Source: JAEKNW01 sp963677815 (GTDB lineage: Bacteria; Cloacimonadota; Cloacimonadia; Cloacimonadales; JAFGVF01). Taken from it: a DNA stretch of 64,000 nt. The DNA is taken from assembly GCA_963677815.1 (NCBI GenBank), contig OY782499.1, positions 930,001 to 994,000 on the forward strand. The letters run 5' to 3'. The number at the start of each line of letters is the position of its first letter. Position 1 is the first letter of the stretch. The translations under genes and the position numbers were made by a program. The notes below the pieces were generated by a model that did not search any database, was not told the origin of the DNA, and worked only from the letters and a program-made list of their open reading frames with translations. This document shows, in pieces, positions 22,482 through 32,440 of this stretch.

Positions 22482-23872
22482 TAGTTATTCTCCAGGTAAT
22501 TATGATATTCTCTCATAAGCTTATTAAATAGTAAATCCCCGAAGTGTTTTGCTCCCTTTCGAGTGAAATGAGTGTGGTCGGGCGTTAACAAGGCTTGCTT
22601 TTCTAATTCTACATTTGCTTTTTCACCACCAAGAGCTGTAAATAAATTGAAGAAAGAAATATTAGTATCTTTAGCTATTCTTTTTTGCTCTTTAATTAGA
22701 TATGGTAAATCTGGAGAACTAAACCAAAGACTATCTTTTAGGGCTCCTCTATCACCTACAGAAAAGAGAATCATTTCTTCATTATTCAAAAAATTCTGCA
22801 AAAATCTGATATTCTTCTTCATTGAAATTCTATACCAGCTATAATCTTTCATTATTGGATCTGTAACATTTGCTCCATAATGTAGAATAGTTAAATCATA
22901 GTTGAAATAAGCAAATGATTGTTGAGTTATCATATTGTCTAGATGAACAAAGTTGTTACCTTTATTTCCTCTTAGTGAATAATTATCTATATATATACCA
23001 GTGTCATCACTAAAATCCACCCCATAAACATAACAAGTGTCTTGAGGAAAATAGGAAATGGACAGATATTTTAGCAGCGAATCACTGAGGGAGATAAATT
23101 GCATTTTGTCTGAAACTTCAATTTTCTTATTCAGAGTGTCCCTATTAGCAATATAAGTTATTTCTAAAGGCTCATAAGGGTTAAGTATCATTAATACAGG
23201 CTTAGCAAGAGGATTACCATCCATCATACTATAGGAATGCCAACTAAGAGAATTCTTAACATAACCTAGACTATCAGTTAGAGGCTGAGAGGGTACTGCT
23301 ACATTACCAAAAAGTCCTAAAGGATACTTTCTGTCAGTTTTCTTGCTGATAGAATACTCATTCCAGTTTTGACTATAAGTATGCTTAATCGAGGCCCTAT
23401 ACTGGCTTAGATTTGATACTGCAGGGATGAAACCAATACCTGCTCCTCCAAGACTATCTTGCAATACTTTTCTCAGTTGATTTGTAGCTAAATCTGACTC
23501 AGTGATGGAATCACCAAAATAGGCTATTCTAACTTTTAACTTGGGATTTATATGAAGCTCTTTCAACTTAGAAAAGAAGCTTGTTAGTCTAGTAAAATCA
23601 TCTCCTCCTGCAATTTCTGCAAATGATACTGGCTTAATCTTCTTAACATACTTCTTTTTCTTCTTGCTTTTAACTTGTTTATGATTCTCTGTTTTTTCTT
23701 CAATTTTAGTTAGAGAATCAAGTTCAGAAATTGTTTCAATCACTAGTAAAGTATCATCTACTCCTTGCTCACTGCTTATATTATCATAATTGGGTAATAA
23801 TATACGGTAAAGAAGCATGATGGCAAGTGTCATCAAAGCTATTAGAGCTAATTTAGGGAAACCTTTTGACAT
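22481..23872 (-). CDS. SGNH/GDSL-type hydrolase or O-acetyltransferase partner of MBOAT
   Basis: 463 residues with one N-terminal membrane anchor (7-25) and a Lys-rich linker (60-80). The SGNH domain then starts at RIAYFGDSITESD with nucleophile Ser122. The last block, TPDHTHFTRKGAKHFG, gives the catalytic Asp and His. The central region LTILHYGANV supplies the Asn-type block III. The active site would be periplasmic. It lies between malic enzyme (5-nt gap) and MBOAT (1-nt overlap), so the three genes form one operon. It probably acts as the final O-acetyltransferase or esterase on a surface polysaccharide, like AlgX/AlgJ in alginate systems; that role is inferred from context. Confidence 0.85.
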   Translation of the reverse strand: MSKGFPKLALIALMTLAIMLLYRILLPNYDNISSEQGVDDTLLVIETISELDSLTKIEEKTENHKQVKSKKKKKYVKKIKPVSFAEIAGGDDFTRLTSFFSKLKELHINPKLKVRIAYFGDSITESDLATNQLRKVLQDSLGGAGIGFIPAVSNLSQYRASIKHTYSQNWNEYSISKKTDRKYPLGLFGNVAVPSQPLTDSLGYVKNSLSWHSYSMMDGNPLAKPVLMILNPYEPLEITYIANRDTLNKKIEVSDKMQFISLSDSLLKYLSISYFPQDTCYVYGVDFSDDTGIYIDNYSLRGNKGNNFVHLDNMITQQSFAYFNYDLTILHYGANVTDPIMKDYSWYRISMKKNIRFLQNFLNNEEMILFSVGDRGALKDSLWFSSPDLPYLIKEQKRIAKDTNISFFNLFTALGGEKANVELEKQALLTPDHTHFTRKGAKHFGDLLFNKLMREYHNYLENN

Positions 23873-23877
23873 AATAA

Positions 23878-25332
23878 TTATTTAAATTGTGATATAGTCC
23901 AAGCTAATACTTCTTCTAACATAGCTAGAGGGGGCTGTTTAATCATTTCATTATCCATCAATAGTTTCATTGTAGCTCTTGCCTCATGTATATCATTTTT
24001 AGCAATATCAAAGACTTCTTGGCTTGTAAGTATTCTTGTGGCAACTCCATCTTTAATTGCTTGCATTGCCACATCTGCTGCTTCTTGAGGAAAGACATCA
24101 GTTTCATCCATAGTTGGAATTATATTATCAGGATTTATCCCTCTTTTTTCTGCATAATTAGCTAAAGAATAGGCAGCAGCTATTGCCATGTTATCGGTTA
24201 TTTTTTTTGCTTGAACAGTAAGGGCACCTTTTAAGATTCCTGGAAAACCGAGGGAATTATTGACTTGATTTGGGAAATCTCCTCGTCCTGTAGCTACGAT
24301 GAAGGCTCCAGCTTCTTTGGCTGCATAAGGATAGATTTCTGGAATAGGGTTTGCACAAGTGAAAACTATGGCTTTGGGATTCATGCCTTTTATCCATTCT
24401 GCTTTAACTGTATCAGGGCCAGGTTTAGATACTGCAATTAAAACATCTGCCCCTTTCATAGCGATTTCAATATCATTGATTTTATGAGGATTTGTCTTCT
24501 GACATAATTCCCATTGACGATAAGATAGTGGGTTGTCAGAGAAGTCTTTTCTGTCAGTTGATAAAGATCCATCAGCATCAAAAATAATCATATTTTCACC
24601 AGGCATACCTGCTGTCATTAGAATTTTTGCTATTGTCGAATTAGCTGCCCCAGCACCCATAAGAACGGTTTTTACCTTATCAATTTCTTTATCAGCAAGT
24701 TTTAAAGCATTTATTAGGCCTGCTAAGGTTACAGAAGCTGTACCTTGAGCATCATCATGCCATACAGGGATATCACAGTCATTTCTTAATTCATCTAAAA
24801 CTTTATAGCAATTGGGTTGGGAAATATCTTCTAGATTTACAGCACCAAAAGAAGGTTCAATCATTTTTACAAAATCAATCACTTTATCAGGATTTGGTCT
24901 TCCATCTTTATCTCGGTTGTTAATGCATAAGGCGACAGCATCAACTCCTCCTAGATATTTCATAAGAAAGGCTTTACCCTCCATAACTCCTAAGCCTCCA
25001 TAAATACCACAATCTCCATCACCCAAAACTCTAGTAGAGTCGGAAACTACCGCAACTAAATTTCCTTTATTACTAAGATTATAGGCTTGATTTGGATTAT
25101 CTCTAAGATTTGTTGAAACTTGAGATACACCTGGAGTGTACCAAACATTGAACCAATTAAAACCATATAGTCCAGCTTTTGGAACAGTTTGCATCTTGCC
25201 ACCATAAAATCTATGAGCTTTTTCTGAAAGTTTTTTGAGAAAAAGTGTCTGTGCTTTGGCTTTTTGAGCTTGAGTAAATTCTGTTGGGAATATTTTGCTT
25301 AAATTAGATAAATCAATTTTAATCTTTTCCAT
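23878..25332 (-). CDS. malate dehydrogenase (oxaloacetate-decarboxylating), malic enzyme
   Basis: 484 residues; oxidises malate to pyruvate and CO2 with NAD(P)+. Motifs: KAGLYGFNWFNVWYTPGVSQ (N-terminal domain), LGDGDCGIYGGLGVMEGKAF, the metal/substrate site WHDDAQGTASVTLAGLINAL, and the nucleotide-binding VLMGAGAANSTIAKIL. The late block FPNQVNNSLGFPGILKGALT is also typical. It lacks the phosphotransacetylase-like C-terminal domain of the long MaeB form, so it is the short type. It is the first gene of the operon with SGNH and MBOAT, an unusual pairing that may be only positional. Cofactor preference is not decidable by eye. Confidence 0.92.
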   Translation of the reverse strand: MEKIKIDLSNLSKIFPTEFTQAQKAKAQTLFLKKLSEKAHRFYGGKMQTVPKAGLYGFNWFNVWYTPGVSQVSTNLRDNPNQAYNLSNKGNLVAVVSDSTRVLGDGDCGIYGGLGVMEGKAFLMKYLGGVDAVALCINNRDKDGRPNPDKVIDFVKMIEPSFGAVNLEDISQPNCYKVLDELRNDCDIPVWHDDAQGTASVTLAGLINALKLADKEIDKVKTVLMGAGAANSTIAKILMTAGMPGENMIIFDADGSLSTDRKDFSDNPLSYRQWELCQKTNPHKINDIEIAMKGADVLIAVSKPGPDTVKAEWIKGMNPKAIVFTCANPIPEIYPYAAKEAGAFIVATGRGDFPNQVNNSLGFPGILKGALTVQAKKITDNMAIAAAYSLANYAEKRGINPDNIIPTMDETDVFPQEAADVAMQAIKDGVATRILTSQEVFDIAKNDIHEARATMKLLMDNEMIKQPPLAMLEEVLAWTISQFK

Positions 25333-25355
25333 TTTTATCCTCTTATGATTGATAG

Positions 25356-25386
25356 CTCATAATTAAATTAAGAGTAAAAACGTCAA
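25356..25386 (-). promoter_or_regulatory. putative promoter of the malic enzyme-SGNH-MBOAT operon
   Basis: Minus strand TTGACG (25386-25381) followed after 16-18 bp by AATTATGAG-type AT sequence. The -10 is poorly defined. Confidence 0.35.
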
Positions 25387-25626
25387 GATAAACATAAAAA
25401 AATAATAATCTGGGGAAATAGATAATTTGAAGAGCTTTATTATCTCAAAAAGACAAGTACGATAAATTATGCTGTAAGAAAAAACAGTTTGTGGAAAACA
25501 AATAAATATAAGTGAATTAACCTTATTCAAGCTTATTTATAGGATTTACTCAAAAAAGCAAATATCTTCTTGACAATAATTTTATAAAAGTTCTTCTTTA
25601 ATTAATATGTAAACTAAGAGGAGTAA

Positions 25627-25746
25627 ATGAGTAATTACAAAAAAGAAGTTGGATTTAATGAAGGTATTATTAATCACTTATTTAGTGATTTTGTTGTCTA
25701 TATTTCTTTTGGTAATTTACTAAATATTTATAGCATGTTCTCTTAA
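25627..25746 (+). CDS. possible small protein (39 aa), overlapping a 21-aa hydrophobic ORF
   Basis: AGAGGAG (about 25617-25623) precedes an ATG at 25627 that opens 39 codons (MSNYKKEVGFNEGIINHLFS...). Nested in another frame, ATG 25658 to stop 25723 encodes 21 residues that are almost entirely hydrophobic (MKVLLITYLVILLSIFLLVI), a plausible single membrane helix but without a good ribosome-binding site. A TTGACA at 25570-25575 lies upstream. No family is recognised for either. The rest of the gap 25387-25783 is AT-rich with nothing clear. Confidence 0.3.
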   Translation: MSNYKKEVGFNEGIINHLFSDFVVYISFGNLLNIYSMFS

Positions 25747-25783
25747 CTACTCTCCTCAATCACTTATAATAAAGGACAGATAA

Positions 25784-28189
25784 ATGCACAAAATGCTCAT
25801 ACCCATTTTAATGTTGCTTACTTTTAACCTACATGCTCTGTTAGAAGTTTCTTTAGATGGAACAAAGCCTTTTACACAAATAGAGACTGCCATTAATAGT
25901 GCTGAGGCAAATGATACAATATTAGTTTACCCTGGAACATATTACGAAAATCTTGTTTTAGATAATACTACTAATCTATCTTTACTTTCACTTGAAGCAA
26001 TCACTAATGATACAACTTTCATATCACAAACAATCATAGATGGTTCTCATAATCAAGGGTCAGTAATTTTACTAAATGGTAGCGTTTATAATTCTACAGT
26101 CAGAGGTTTTACTATCACTGGTGGGAGTGGTGATTTATGGAGTCCTCAAACTTATGGAGGGGGGGTATTTGTTAATGTAGGTGAATTATCACTAATAAAC
26201 TCAGTTGTGGAGTATAATGTGTCTGATAATGGAGGTGGAATAACTTTAAACTTTGAAGGGTCTCTGCTTTTAAGCGGTACAGTTATTCGCAACAATGTTT
26301 CTTATAGGGGGGGCGGAGGTCTGCTAATTGGTAGTTCGGCTGATGATCAACCGGAGATAATCTTTGACCAAGAAAATAGATCATCAATCTATGATAATTA
26401 TGCTCAGCAGGGAACTGATATACATTGGATATTCTATTGGGCAGGTTCTTGTGAAGTCTATTTAGATAAATTCACAGTAGCAAATCCAGATAGATTTTAC
26501 ATAGACTATTGGGATATCAACAACTATTTTTATGAAGATTTAGGTTACACTCCTTTTGCAGTAGTAGATATTCTTCAAGGGGAACATGAACAGATTGATG
26601 CTGACCTTTATGTAGCAAATGAAGGAGATGATAATAATAGTGGTTTGAACCCACAAGAACCAATGAAAACAGTGCATAAAGCCTATAACTTAATCAAGAG
26701 TAATCCAGAAAACCCTAGAACTATCTATATGGCTCAAGGAGTATATAATAATAGTGTATTAGGCTACACAAATGTCCCTATTGCTTTGAAAAGTTTTGTT
26801 ACTTTGGAAGGAATATCACCTGAAGAGACAAAAATTATTATTGATAAATCAGTTAGTAGCTGGCCGGTAGGAGCAGTAAATTCAATTTCTTTGTGGTTCG
26901 AAAATATAACTGTAAAGAATATGACCTTGTCTAATTTATCTGGTATAGCATTAGCTGGATCAATTACTAAAAACTTCAAAATCGAAAATGTTATCATTGA
27001 AAACTGCAATAGTCAATATAGATCTCCTATTACTATTATAGGGTCTCTTTATCATTCAACTTACCAATTTAAAGATGTAGTTGTTAGAAATAATATTTCA
27101 GGAACTAGATACTCTGCAGCAGGTTATCTTTCAGCAAAAAATATTGAATTTGATAATGTAAGAGTTGAAAACAATGTTAATCTTGGTCTTGATGAAGATG
27201 GGATTGTAGGGATTCTAGAAATATATGTTGAGAAAGAACTTGCTATAAAAAATTCAAAGTTCATCAATAATGTTAGTGTTCTTGAAGTAGAGACAGGGGC
27301 TAATTTCCGTTTTTTATATGCACCAAGTTATCAGGATAGTATTCGAATCATTGTGGATAATAGTCTTTTTGCTAATAACAATAATGGCCTCGATTCCAAA
27401 AATATCTTTTTTGCAGCAAATGAGGTTTTTATCAATAACTCTACCTTTGCTAATAATGTTGGAGGCGATAATTATGCTCTAACTGCAGCATCAAATTTAC
27501 CAACAACAATATACAATACTATTATTGCTAATAATGAACAACCCAATTCAATCCGCTATGGAGAATCCTTAATTGTGGATTATTGCTTATTTAGTAATAC
27601 AAGTAACATAGCTACTAGTCCAATTTCAAATGATCTCACATTAGGAGAAAACAACATTTATGGGGAGGACCCCTTATTTGCTGGTACAGACCCTACAAAT
27701 CCAACTTACTATATGTTAGCAGGTGACGATGTCAATGGCTATTCCCCTGCTATAGATGCGGGAAGTCGAGATTTTTCTTTTATGCCAGATTGGTATGAAT
27801 CTCCTCGAGAAGATCTTTATGGAAATCCTCGTATTTATGGAAACAGGGTCGATATGGGATGCTATGAGTATCAAGGCTATACAGTTGATAATGAGATACA
27901 AAGCATAGCTAACAAGCTAACAGCTACTAACTACCCAAACCCATTCAATCCAGAAACAGCTATAGAATTTAATAATCCTCTTCAGGGTCAAGTCACTGTT
28001 AATATCTACAATTTAAAAGGACAGCTGGTTAAAAACCTATTACAAGATAAATTAAACCAAGGTGTGCATAGAGTTGTTTGGCAGGGAAGAGACAGCAATG
28101 ATAAGCAAGTAGCAAGTGGTGTTTATTTCTACAAAATTTCTGCTGAGAATAACAAGTCTGTTACTAAGAAAATAATTTTAATGAAATAG
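25784..28189 (+). CDS. secreted right-handed β-helix protein with DUF1565 and FlgD-like sorting tail (copy 1)
   Basis: 801 residues with a signal peptide (1-18, ending LHALL). Residues 25-240 are a first parallel β-helix segment (TQIETAINSAEANDTILVYPGTYYENL; GGGITLNFEGSLLLSGTVIRNN). Residues about 285-360 are a DUF1565-type segment (YVANEGDDNNSGLNPQEP...YMAQGVYNN). A second β-helix runs to about 640. The C-terminal 90 residues carry NYPNPFNPETAIEF and a FlgD Ig-like fold ending KKIILMK, the secretion/sorting tail common in FCB-group bacteria. It is probably surface-attached or released; no catalytic residues are recognised. A near-twin of exactly the same length follows 144 nt downstream. Confidence 0.85.
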   Translation: MHKMLIPILMLLTFNLHALLEVSLDGTKPFTQIETAINSAEANDTILVYPGTYYENLVLDNTTNLSLLSLEAITNDTTFISQTIIDGSHNQGSVILLNGSVYNSTVRGFTITGGSGDLWSPQTYGGGVFVNVGELSLINSVVEYNVSDNGGGITLNFEGSLLLSGTVIRNNVSYRGGGGLLIGSSADDQPEIIFDQENRSSIYDNYAQQGTDIHWIFYWAGSCEVYLDKFTVANPDRFYIDYWDINNYFYEDLGYTPFAVVDILQGEHEQIDADLYVANEGDDNNSGLNPQEPMKTVHKAYNLIKSNPENPRTIYMAQGVYNNSVLGYTNVPIALKSFVTLEGISPEETKIIIDKSVSSWPVGAVNSISLWFENITVKNMTLSNLSGIALAGSITKNFKIENVIIENCNSQYRSPITIIGSLYHSTYQFKDVVVRNNISGTRYSAAGYLSAKNIEFDNVRVENNVNLGLDEDGIVGILEIYVEKELAIKNSKFINNVSVLEVETGANFRFLYAPSYQDSIRIIVDNSLFANNNNGLDSKNIFFAANEVFINNSTFANNVGGDNYALTAASNLPTTIYNTIIANNEQPNSIRYGESLIVDYCLFSNTSNIATSPISNDLTLGENNIYGEDPLFAGTDPTNPTYYMLAGDDVNGYSPAIDAGSRDFSFMPDWYESPREDLYGNPRIYGNRVDMGCYEYQGYTVDNEIQSIANKLTATNYPNPFNPETAIEFNNPLQGQVTVNIYNLKGQLVKNLLQDKLNQGVHRVVWQGRDSNDKQVASGVYFYKISAENNKSVTKKIILMK

Positions 28190-28333
28190 TATCTTGCCTG
28201 GCAAGAATGAAAAATGGAAATTAAAAGTGACCTAATAGAAATGCCAGGGTGGGCTAAATAAACAAAGCCCACCCATGCAATTACTAGATAAAACAAAAAT
28301 ATTAATATAACACTTATAATAAAGGACAGATAA
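28190..28333 (+). other. spacer between the tandem β-helix genes, with two hairpins
   Basis: TCTTGCC-T-GGCAAGA at about 28192-28206 also follows copy 2. GGGTGGGCT / AGCCCACCC (28247-28255, 28266-28274) is present only here. From 28309 the sequence (CACTTATAATAAAGGACAG) repeats the leader of copy 1, so the duplication unit includes the ribosome-binding site. Confidence 0.6.
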
Positions 28334-30739
28334 ATGCACAAAATGCTCATACCCATTTTAATGTTGCTTACTTTTAACCTACATGCTCTGTTAGAAGTTT
28401 CTTTAGATGGAACAAAGCCTTTTACACAAATACAGACTGCCATTAATAGTGCTGAAGCAAATGATACAATATTAGTTTACCCTGGAACATATTACGAAAA
28501 TCTTGTTTTAGATAATACTACTAATCTATCTTTACTTTCACTTGAAGCAATCACTAATGATACAACTTTCATATCACAAACAATCATAGATGGTTCTCAT
28601 AATCAAGGGTCAGTAATTTTACTAAATGGTAGCGTTTATAATTCTACAGTCAGAGGTTTTACTATCACTGGTGGGAGTGGTTTTGAAGAAAATTATACTA
28701 CATGCGGGGGTGGGATTTTTGTCTATGTTGGAGAACTAAACTTAATCAACTCAATAGTTGAATATAATGTCTCAGAGAATGGAGGGGGGATAACTCTAGA
28801 TAGAATGGGCGCTCTATTTCTTAGTGGCACTATTATTCGTAACAATGTTTCTTATAGGGGGGGAGGAGGTCTATTAATTGGTTCCTCTTCAACAGATCAA
28901 CCGGAGATTGACTTTGATCAGGTAAACAGGTCTTCCATCTATGATAACTATGCTCAGCAAGGGTCTGATATTCACTGGATATTTTACTGGGCAGGTTCGT
29001 GCGAAGTTTATTTAGATAAATTTACTGTAGCAGAACCTGATAGATATTATATTGATTACTGGGATATAAATAATTATTTCTACGAAGATTTAGGATATAC
29101 TCCTTTTGCTGTTGTAGATATCTGGCAGGGTGTTCATCAAGAGATTGATGCGGATTTATATGTATCTAATGATGGCGATGATAATAACAGTGGCTTAACT
29201 CCAGAAGAAGCATTAAAGACTGTTCATTATGCTTATAATATAATTAAAAGTAGTCCTGAAAATCCCAGAACTATCTACATGGCACCTGGTACTTATAATA
29301 ACAATGTTTTGAACTGGGATAGTGTCCCTATTGCTCTGAAAAGTAATGTAACTTTAACAGGAGTATCACCAGAAGAGACCAAGATAATTATTGATAAATC
29401 TGTTGTTAACTGGCCAGTTGGAGCAGTGAACTCCATTTCTTTGTGGTTTGAAAATATCACAGTAAAAAACATGACCCTAAGTAATTTATCTGGTATTGCC
29501 TTGGCAAGCTCTCTTACTAAAAATTTCAAAATAGAAAATGTCATTATTGAAAACTGCAACAGTGATTATATGTCTCCAATAGAAGGAGTAGGAGCCATGA
29601 CTTTCTCTTCTTATCATCTGAAAGATGTTATAATCAGAAATAATACATCAGATACGATGTTCTCAGCAGCAGGAAGATTAATTTCAAGAGATATTACCTT
29701 TGATAATGTAAGAGTAGAAAATAATCAAAATACTGGTAATCATCCAAGTGGTAATATTGGGATATTTGAAATTATGGTTGAGAATGAACTTATAATAAAG
29801 AATTCTAAATTTATTAACAATTACAATTCTCAAGAGCAAGAATATGGGGCTAATTTCCGATTTTGGTTTGCACCAGGATATCAAGATAGTAGCAGGGTCA
29901 TTATAGATAACTGTCTGTTTGCTAACAATATTAATACTGGTCCTACTCGAAATAATCGCATTGCTGCAAATGAAATCTTTATTAACAATTGCACTTTTGC
30001 CAATAATATTGGTGGGAGTGCTTACGCCATAACAGCAACATCTGTAGAGCAAACCAAAATATACAATACTATTATTGCTAATAATGAACAACCCTATCCT
30101 ATTCTATATGGAGAAAGCCTAATAATAGATAATTGCTTGTTTAGTAATACAAGTAACATAGCTACTAGTCCAATTTCAAATAATCTCACATTAGGAGAAA
30201 ACAACATTTATGGGGCGGAGCCCTTATTTGCAGGTACAGACCCTACAAATCCAACTTACTATATGTTAGCAGGTGACGATGTCAATGGCTATTCCCCTGC
30301 TATAGATGCGGGAAGTCGAGATTTTTCTTTTATGCCTGATTGGTATGAATCTCCTCGAGAAGATCTTTATGGAAATCCTCGTATTTATGGAAACAGGGTC
30401 GATATGGGATGCTATGAGTATCAAGGCTATACAGTTGATAATGAGATACAAAGCATAGCTAACAAGCTAACAGCTACTAACTACCCAAACCCATTCAATC
30501 CAGAAACAGCTATAGAATTTAATAATCCTCTTCAGGGTCAAGTCACTGTTAATATCTACAATTTAAAAGGACAGCTGGTTAAAAACCTATTACAAGATAA
30601 ATTAAACCAAGGTGTGCATAGAGTTGTTTGGCAGGGAAGAGACAGCAATGATAAGCAAGTAGCAAGTGGTGTTTATTTCTACAAAATTTCTGCTGAGAAT
30701 AACAAGTCTGTTACTAAGAAAATAATTTTAATGAAATAG
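28334..30739 (+). CDS. secreted right-handed β-helix protein with DUF1565 and FlgD-like sorting tail (copy 2)
   Basis: 801 residues, paralogue of the gene at 25784 with the same architecture: signal peptide, β-helix, DUF1565 segment, β-helix, and NYPNPFNP/FlgD-like tail. The first 118 residues differ at one position (E36Q in copy 2), and the last roughly 190 are nearly identical, including DNA. The middle (about 119-600) has many substitutions but no net length change. The offset between the two genes is 2550 bp at both ends. The pattern fits an old duplication whose ends have been homogenised by gene conversion, or selection for variable middles. Function unknown; surface exposure is inferred from the tail. 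Confidence 0.85.
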   Translation: MHKMLIPILMLLTFNLHALLEVSLDGTKPFTQIQTAINSAEANDTILVYPGTYYENLVLDNTTNLSLLSLEAITNDTTFISQTIIDGSHNQGSVILLNGSVYNSTVRGFTITGGSGFEENYTTCGGGIFVYVGELNLINSIVEYNVSENGGGITLDRMGALFLSGTIIRNNVSYRGGGGLLIGSSSTDQPEIDFDQVNRSSIYDNYAQQGSDIHWIFYWAGSCEVYLDKFTVAEPDRYYIDYWDINNYFYEDLGYTPFAVVDIWQGVHQEIDADLYVSNDGDDNNSGLTPEEALKTVHYAYNIIKSSPENPRTIYMAPGTYNNNVLNWDSVPIALKSNVTLTGVSPEETKIIIDKSVVNWPVGAVNSISLWFENITVKNMTLSNLSGIALASSLTKNFKIENVIIENCNSDYMSPIEGVGAMTFSSYHLKDVIIRNNTSDTMFSAAGRLISRDITFDNVRVENNQNTGNHPSGNIGIFEIMVENELIIKNSKFINNYNSQEQEYGANFRFWFAPGYQDSSRVIIDNCLFANNINTGPTRNNRIAANEIFINNCTFANNIGGSAYAITATSVEQTKIYNTIIANNEQPYPILYGESLIIDNCLFSNTSNIATSPISNNLTLGENNIYGAEPLFAGTDPTNPTYYMLAGDDVNGYSPAIDAGSRDFSFMPDWYESPREDLYGNPRIYGNRVDMGCYEYQGYTVDNEIQSIANKLTATNYPNPFNPETAIEFNNPLQGQVTVNIYNLKGQLVKNLLQDKLNQGVHRVVWQGRDSNDKQVASGVYFYKISAENNKSVTKKIILMK

Positions 30740-30764
30740 TATCTTGCCTGGCAAGATTTAAACC

Positions 30765-30975
30765 AAACAATGCAGTAGACTTTTGTGATTAGTACTATAT
30801 TCTTCTGCAAAAGTAACTTCCATAATTTCTGCGAAGATATATTTTATACCTACTTTATGGAATCACTCTCTGTATCCCCCTCAAAGAGGGGGATTTGTAG
30901 AAGAATCTGCACTTTTCACTTGTGATACGTAGCTTTAGCGAAGTATTACTAAAGCTCTACTGCACCATTTGGCTT
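30765..30975. repeat. family A inverted-repeat element (A2), downstream of hflX
   Basis: The left end CAATGCAGTAGACTTTTGTG pairs with the right end AGCTCTACTGCACCATTTGG. Inner parts (ATATTCTTCTGCAAAAG with AGAAGAATCTGCAC) also pair roughly, and a CCCCCTCAAAGAGGGGG hairpin sits in the middle. No gene lies inside. Together with the copy at 32441 it brackets hflX. Confidence 0.65.
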
Positions 30976-31067
30976 AAAGTGACTAAATGTAGATTGATTA
31001 ACGACATTAAAATTTGATAACAAAGTTATATTCTTTGTGTTGTTTCAAATCCAAACTAACAGAGAAG

Positions 31068-32396
31068 TTAAATATTTGGATAGAAATCTCTGACCGAATA
31101 TCTTAAGAATTTCCTAAAGAATCTAACATCCTCTTCATTGAGAATTGCTACAAATTCAGTTCCCTGAGCTTGGTATTCCTTATTCACTACCTGGCCTAAC
31201 TTCTCTAGATCTGAGGCACTTTTTTGCTCTTCAAAAGGAATGAAAAGCTGGTAAGTAGCATAATTATGAAGATGATTTTCTACATTTGTAGTTAATTCTT
31301 CAATATTTTTATTATTTATAGCTGAAAGAAAGATTGCTGAAGGAAATCTATTCTTTAGTAGAGCAAGCTGAGAAGGGTCAACTTTATCTATTTTATTGAA
31401 GACTAATAGAGACTTTATCTCTTTTGCTCCGATTGATTCAAGAACTTTATTCACTTCATTAATATAAAACTCAAATCGAGAATCTGATACATCAACAGTA
31501 TGTAAGAGTAAATCTGCTTCAGTAACTTCTTTAAGAGTGGCTCTGAATGAAGCTACAAGGTGATGTGGTAGCTGAGAAATAAATCCAACAGTATCGGATA
31601 AGACAATTTCCTTACCTCTATCTAACTTGAGCATTCTTACTGTGGAACCTAAGGTTGCAAAGAGTTTATCTTCTGCTAAAACATCAGCATTTGTGAGTTG
31701 ATTAAAGAGAGTAGATTTTCCTGCATTAGTATAACCAACTAAGCAAACTCTTTTTAAATTCGCTCTTTGTTTACTCTGAGTATCTTTTTGGATCATGATT
31801 GATTTAAGTTTTTTCTCAATGGTAACAATTTGATTACGAATAATTCTTTTATCAATCTCTAGCTGGGTTTCTCCAGCTCCACGAGCAGCGGCACCTGTTC
31901 CGGATCCACCACTAGAGGCTGCAACTCTTGAGCCTTCGAAATGTGACCACAGCTTTTTCAGTCTAGGTAGCTGGTATTTTAGCTCTGCTAACTCTACCTG
32001 GAGACTTGCCTCATAAGTTTGGGCATGGTGATGAAAGATATTTAGAATAATTTCAGTTCTATCACTTACCTCTAATTCTAGAAGTTCACTTACATTTCTA
32101 CCTTGGGTTGGGGATAATTCATTATCAAAGATAATAAGACCAGCATTAAGTTCATAAGCTAACTCTTTTATCTCAGTTAAGAATCCTTTACCAAGAAAGG
32201 TTCCACCATCTATTTTACTTCTTTTTTGTATTCTTTTGTGGACAGATTTAAGACCAGCTGTTTTGGCCAAAAGTTCTAACTCTTCCAGAGATTTCTCTTT
32301 TTCAGAAAAATCTTCTTTAGGGAGACAGATACCTACTAATATTGCTTGATTGGGGTCAAGTACAAGATCATTATCTAATAATTTATCTTTAGACAT
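31068..32396 (-). CDS. hflX: GTPase HflX (ribosome-splitting factor)
   Basis: 442 residues, normal for HflX. The N-terminal ND1 domain (1-~130) contains GGTFLGKGFLTEIKELA. The glycine-rich subdomain SSGGSGTGAAARGAGETQLE (161-180) and coiled coil (180-210) follow. The G domain starts with G1 GYTNAGKST (221-229), then DTVGFI (G3) and NKID (G4). HflX binds the 50S subunit and splits stalled ribosomes, for example after heat or antibiotic stress. Start ATG follows AGGAGA. It stands alone between two family A repeats. A leader with a 15-codon ORF and a terminator lies 230 nt upstream on the same strand (32626-32874), which could control it by attenuation. Confidence 0.95.
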   Translation of the reverse strand: MSKDKLLDNDLVLDPNQAILVGICLPKEDFSEKEKSLEELELLAKTAGLKSVHKRIQKRSKIDGGTFLGKGFLTEIKELAYELNAGLIIFDNELSPTQGRNVSELLELEVSDRTEIILNIFHHHAQTYEASLQVELAELKYQLPRLKKLWSHFEGSRVAASSGGSGTGAAARGAGETQLEIDKRIIRNQIVTIEKKLKSIMIQKDTQSKQRANLKRVCLVGYTNAGKSTLFNQLTNADVLAEDKLFATLGSTVRMLKLDRGKEIVLSDTVGFISQLPHHLVASFRATLKEVTEADLLLHTVDVSDSRFEFYINEVNKVLESIGAKEIKSLLVFNKIDKVDPSQLALLKNRFPSAIFLSAINNKNIEELTTNVENHLHNYATYQLFIPFEEQKSASDLEKLGQVVNKEYQAQGTEFVAILNEEDVRFFRKFLRYSVRDFYPNI

Positions 32397-32440
32397 ATAT
32401 TCTCCTAATTATTTAAATAGCTTAACTATCTGTGATTAAC

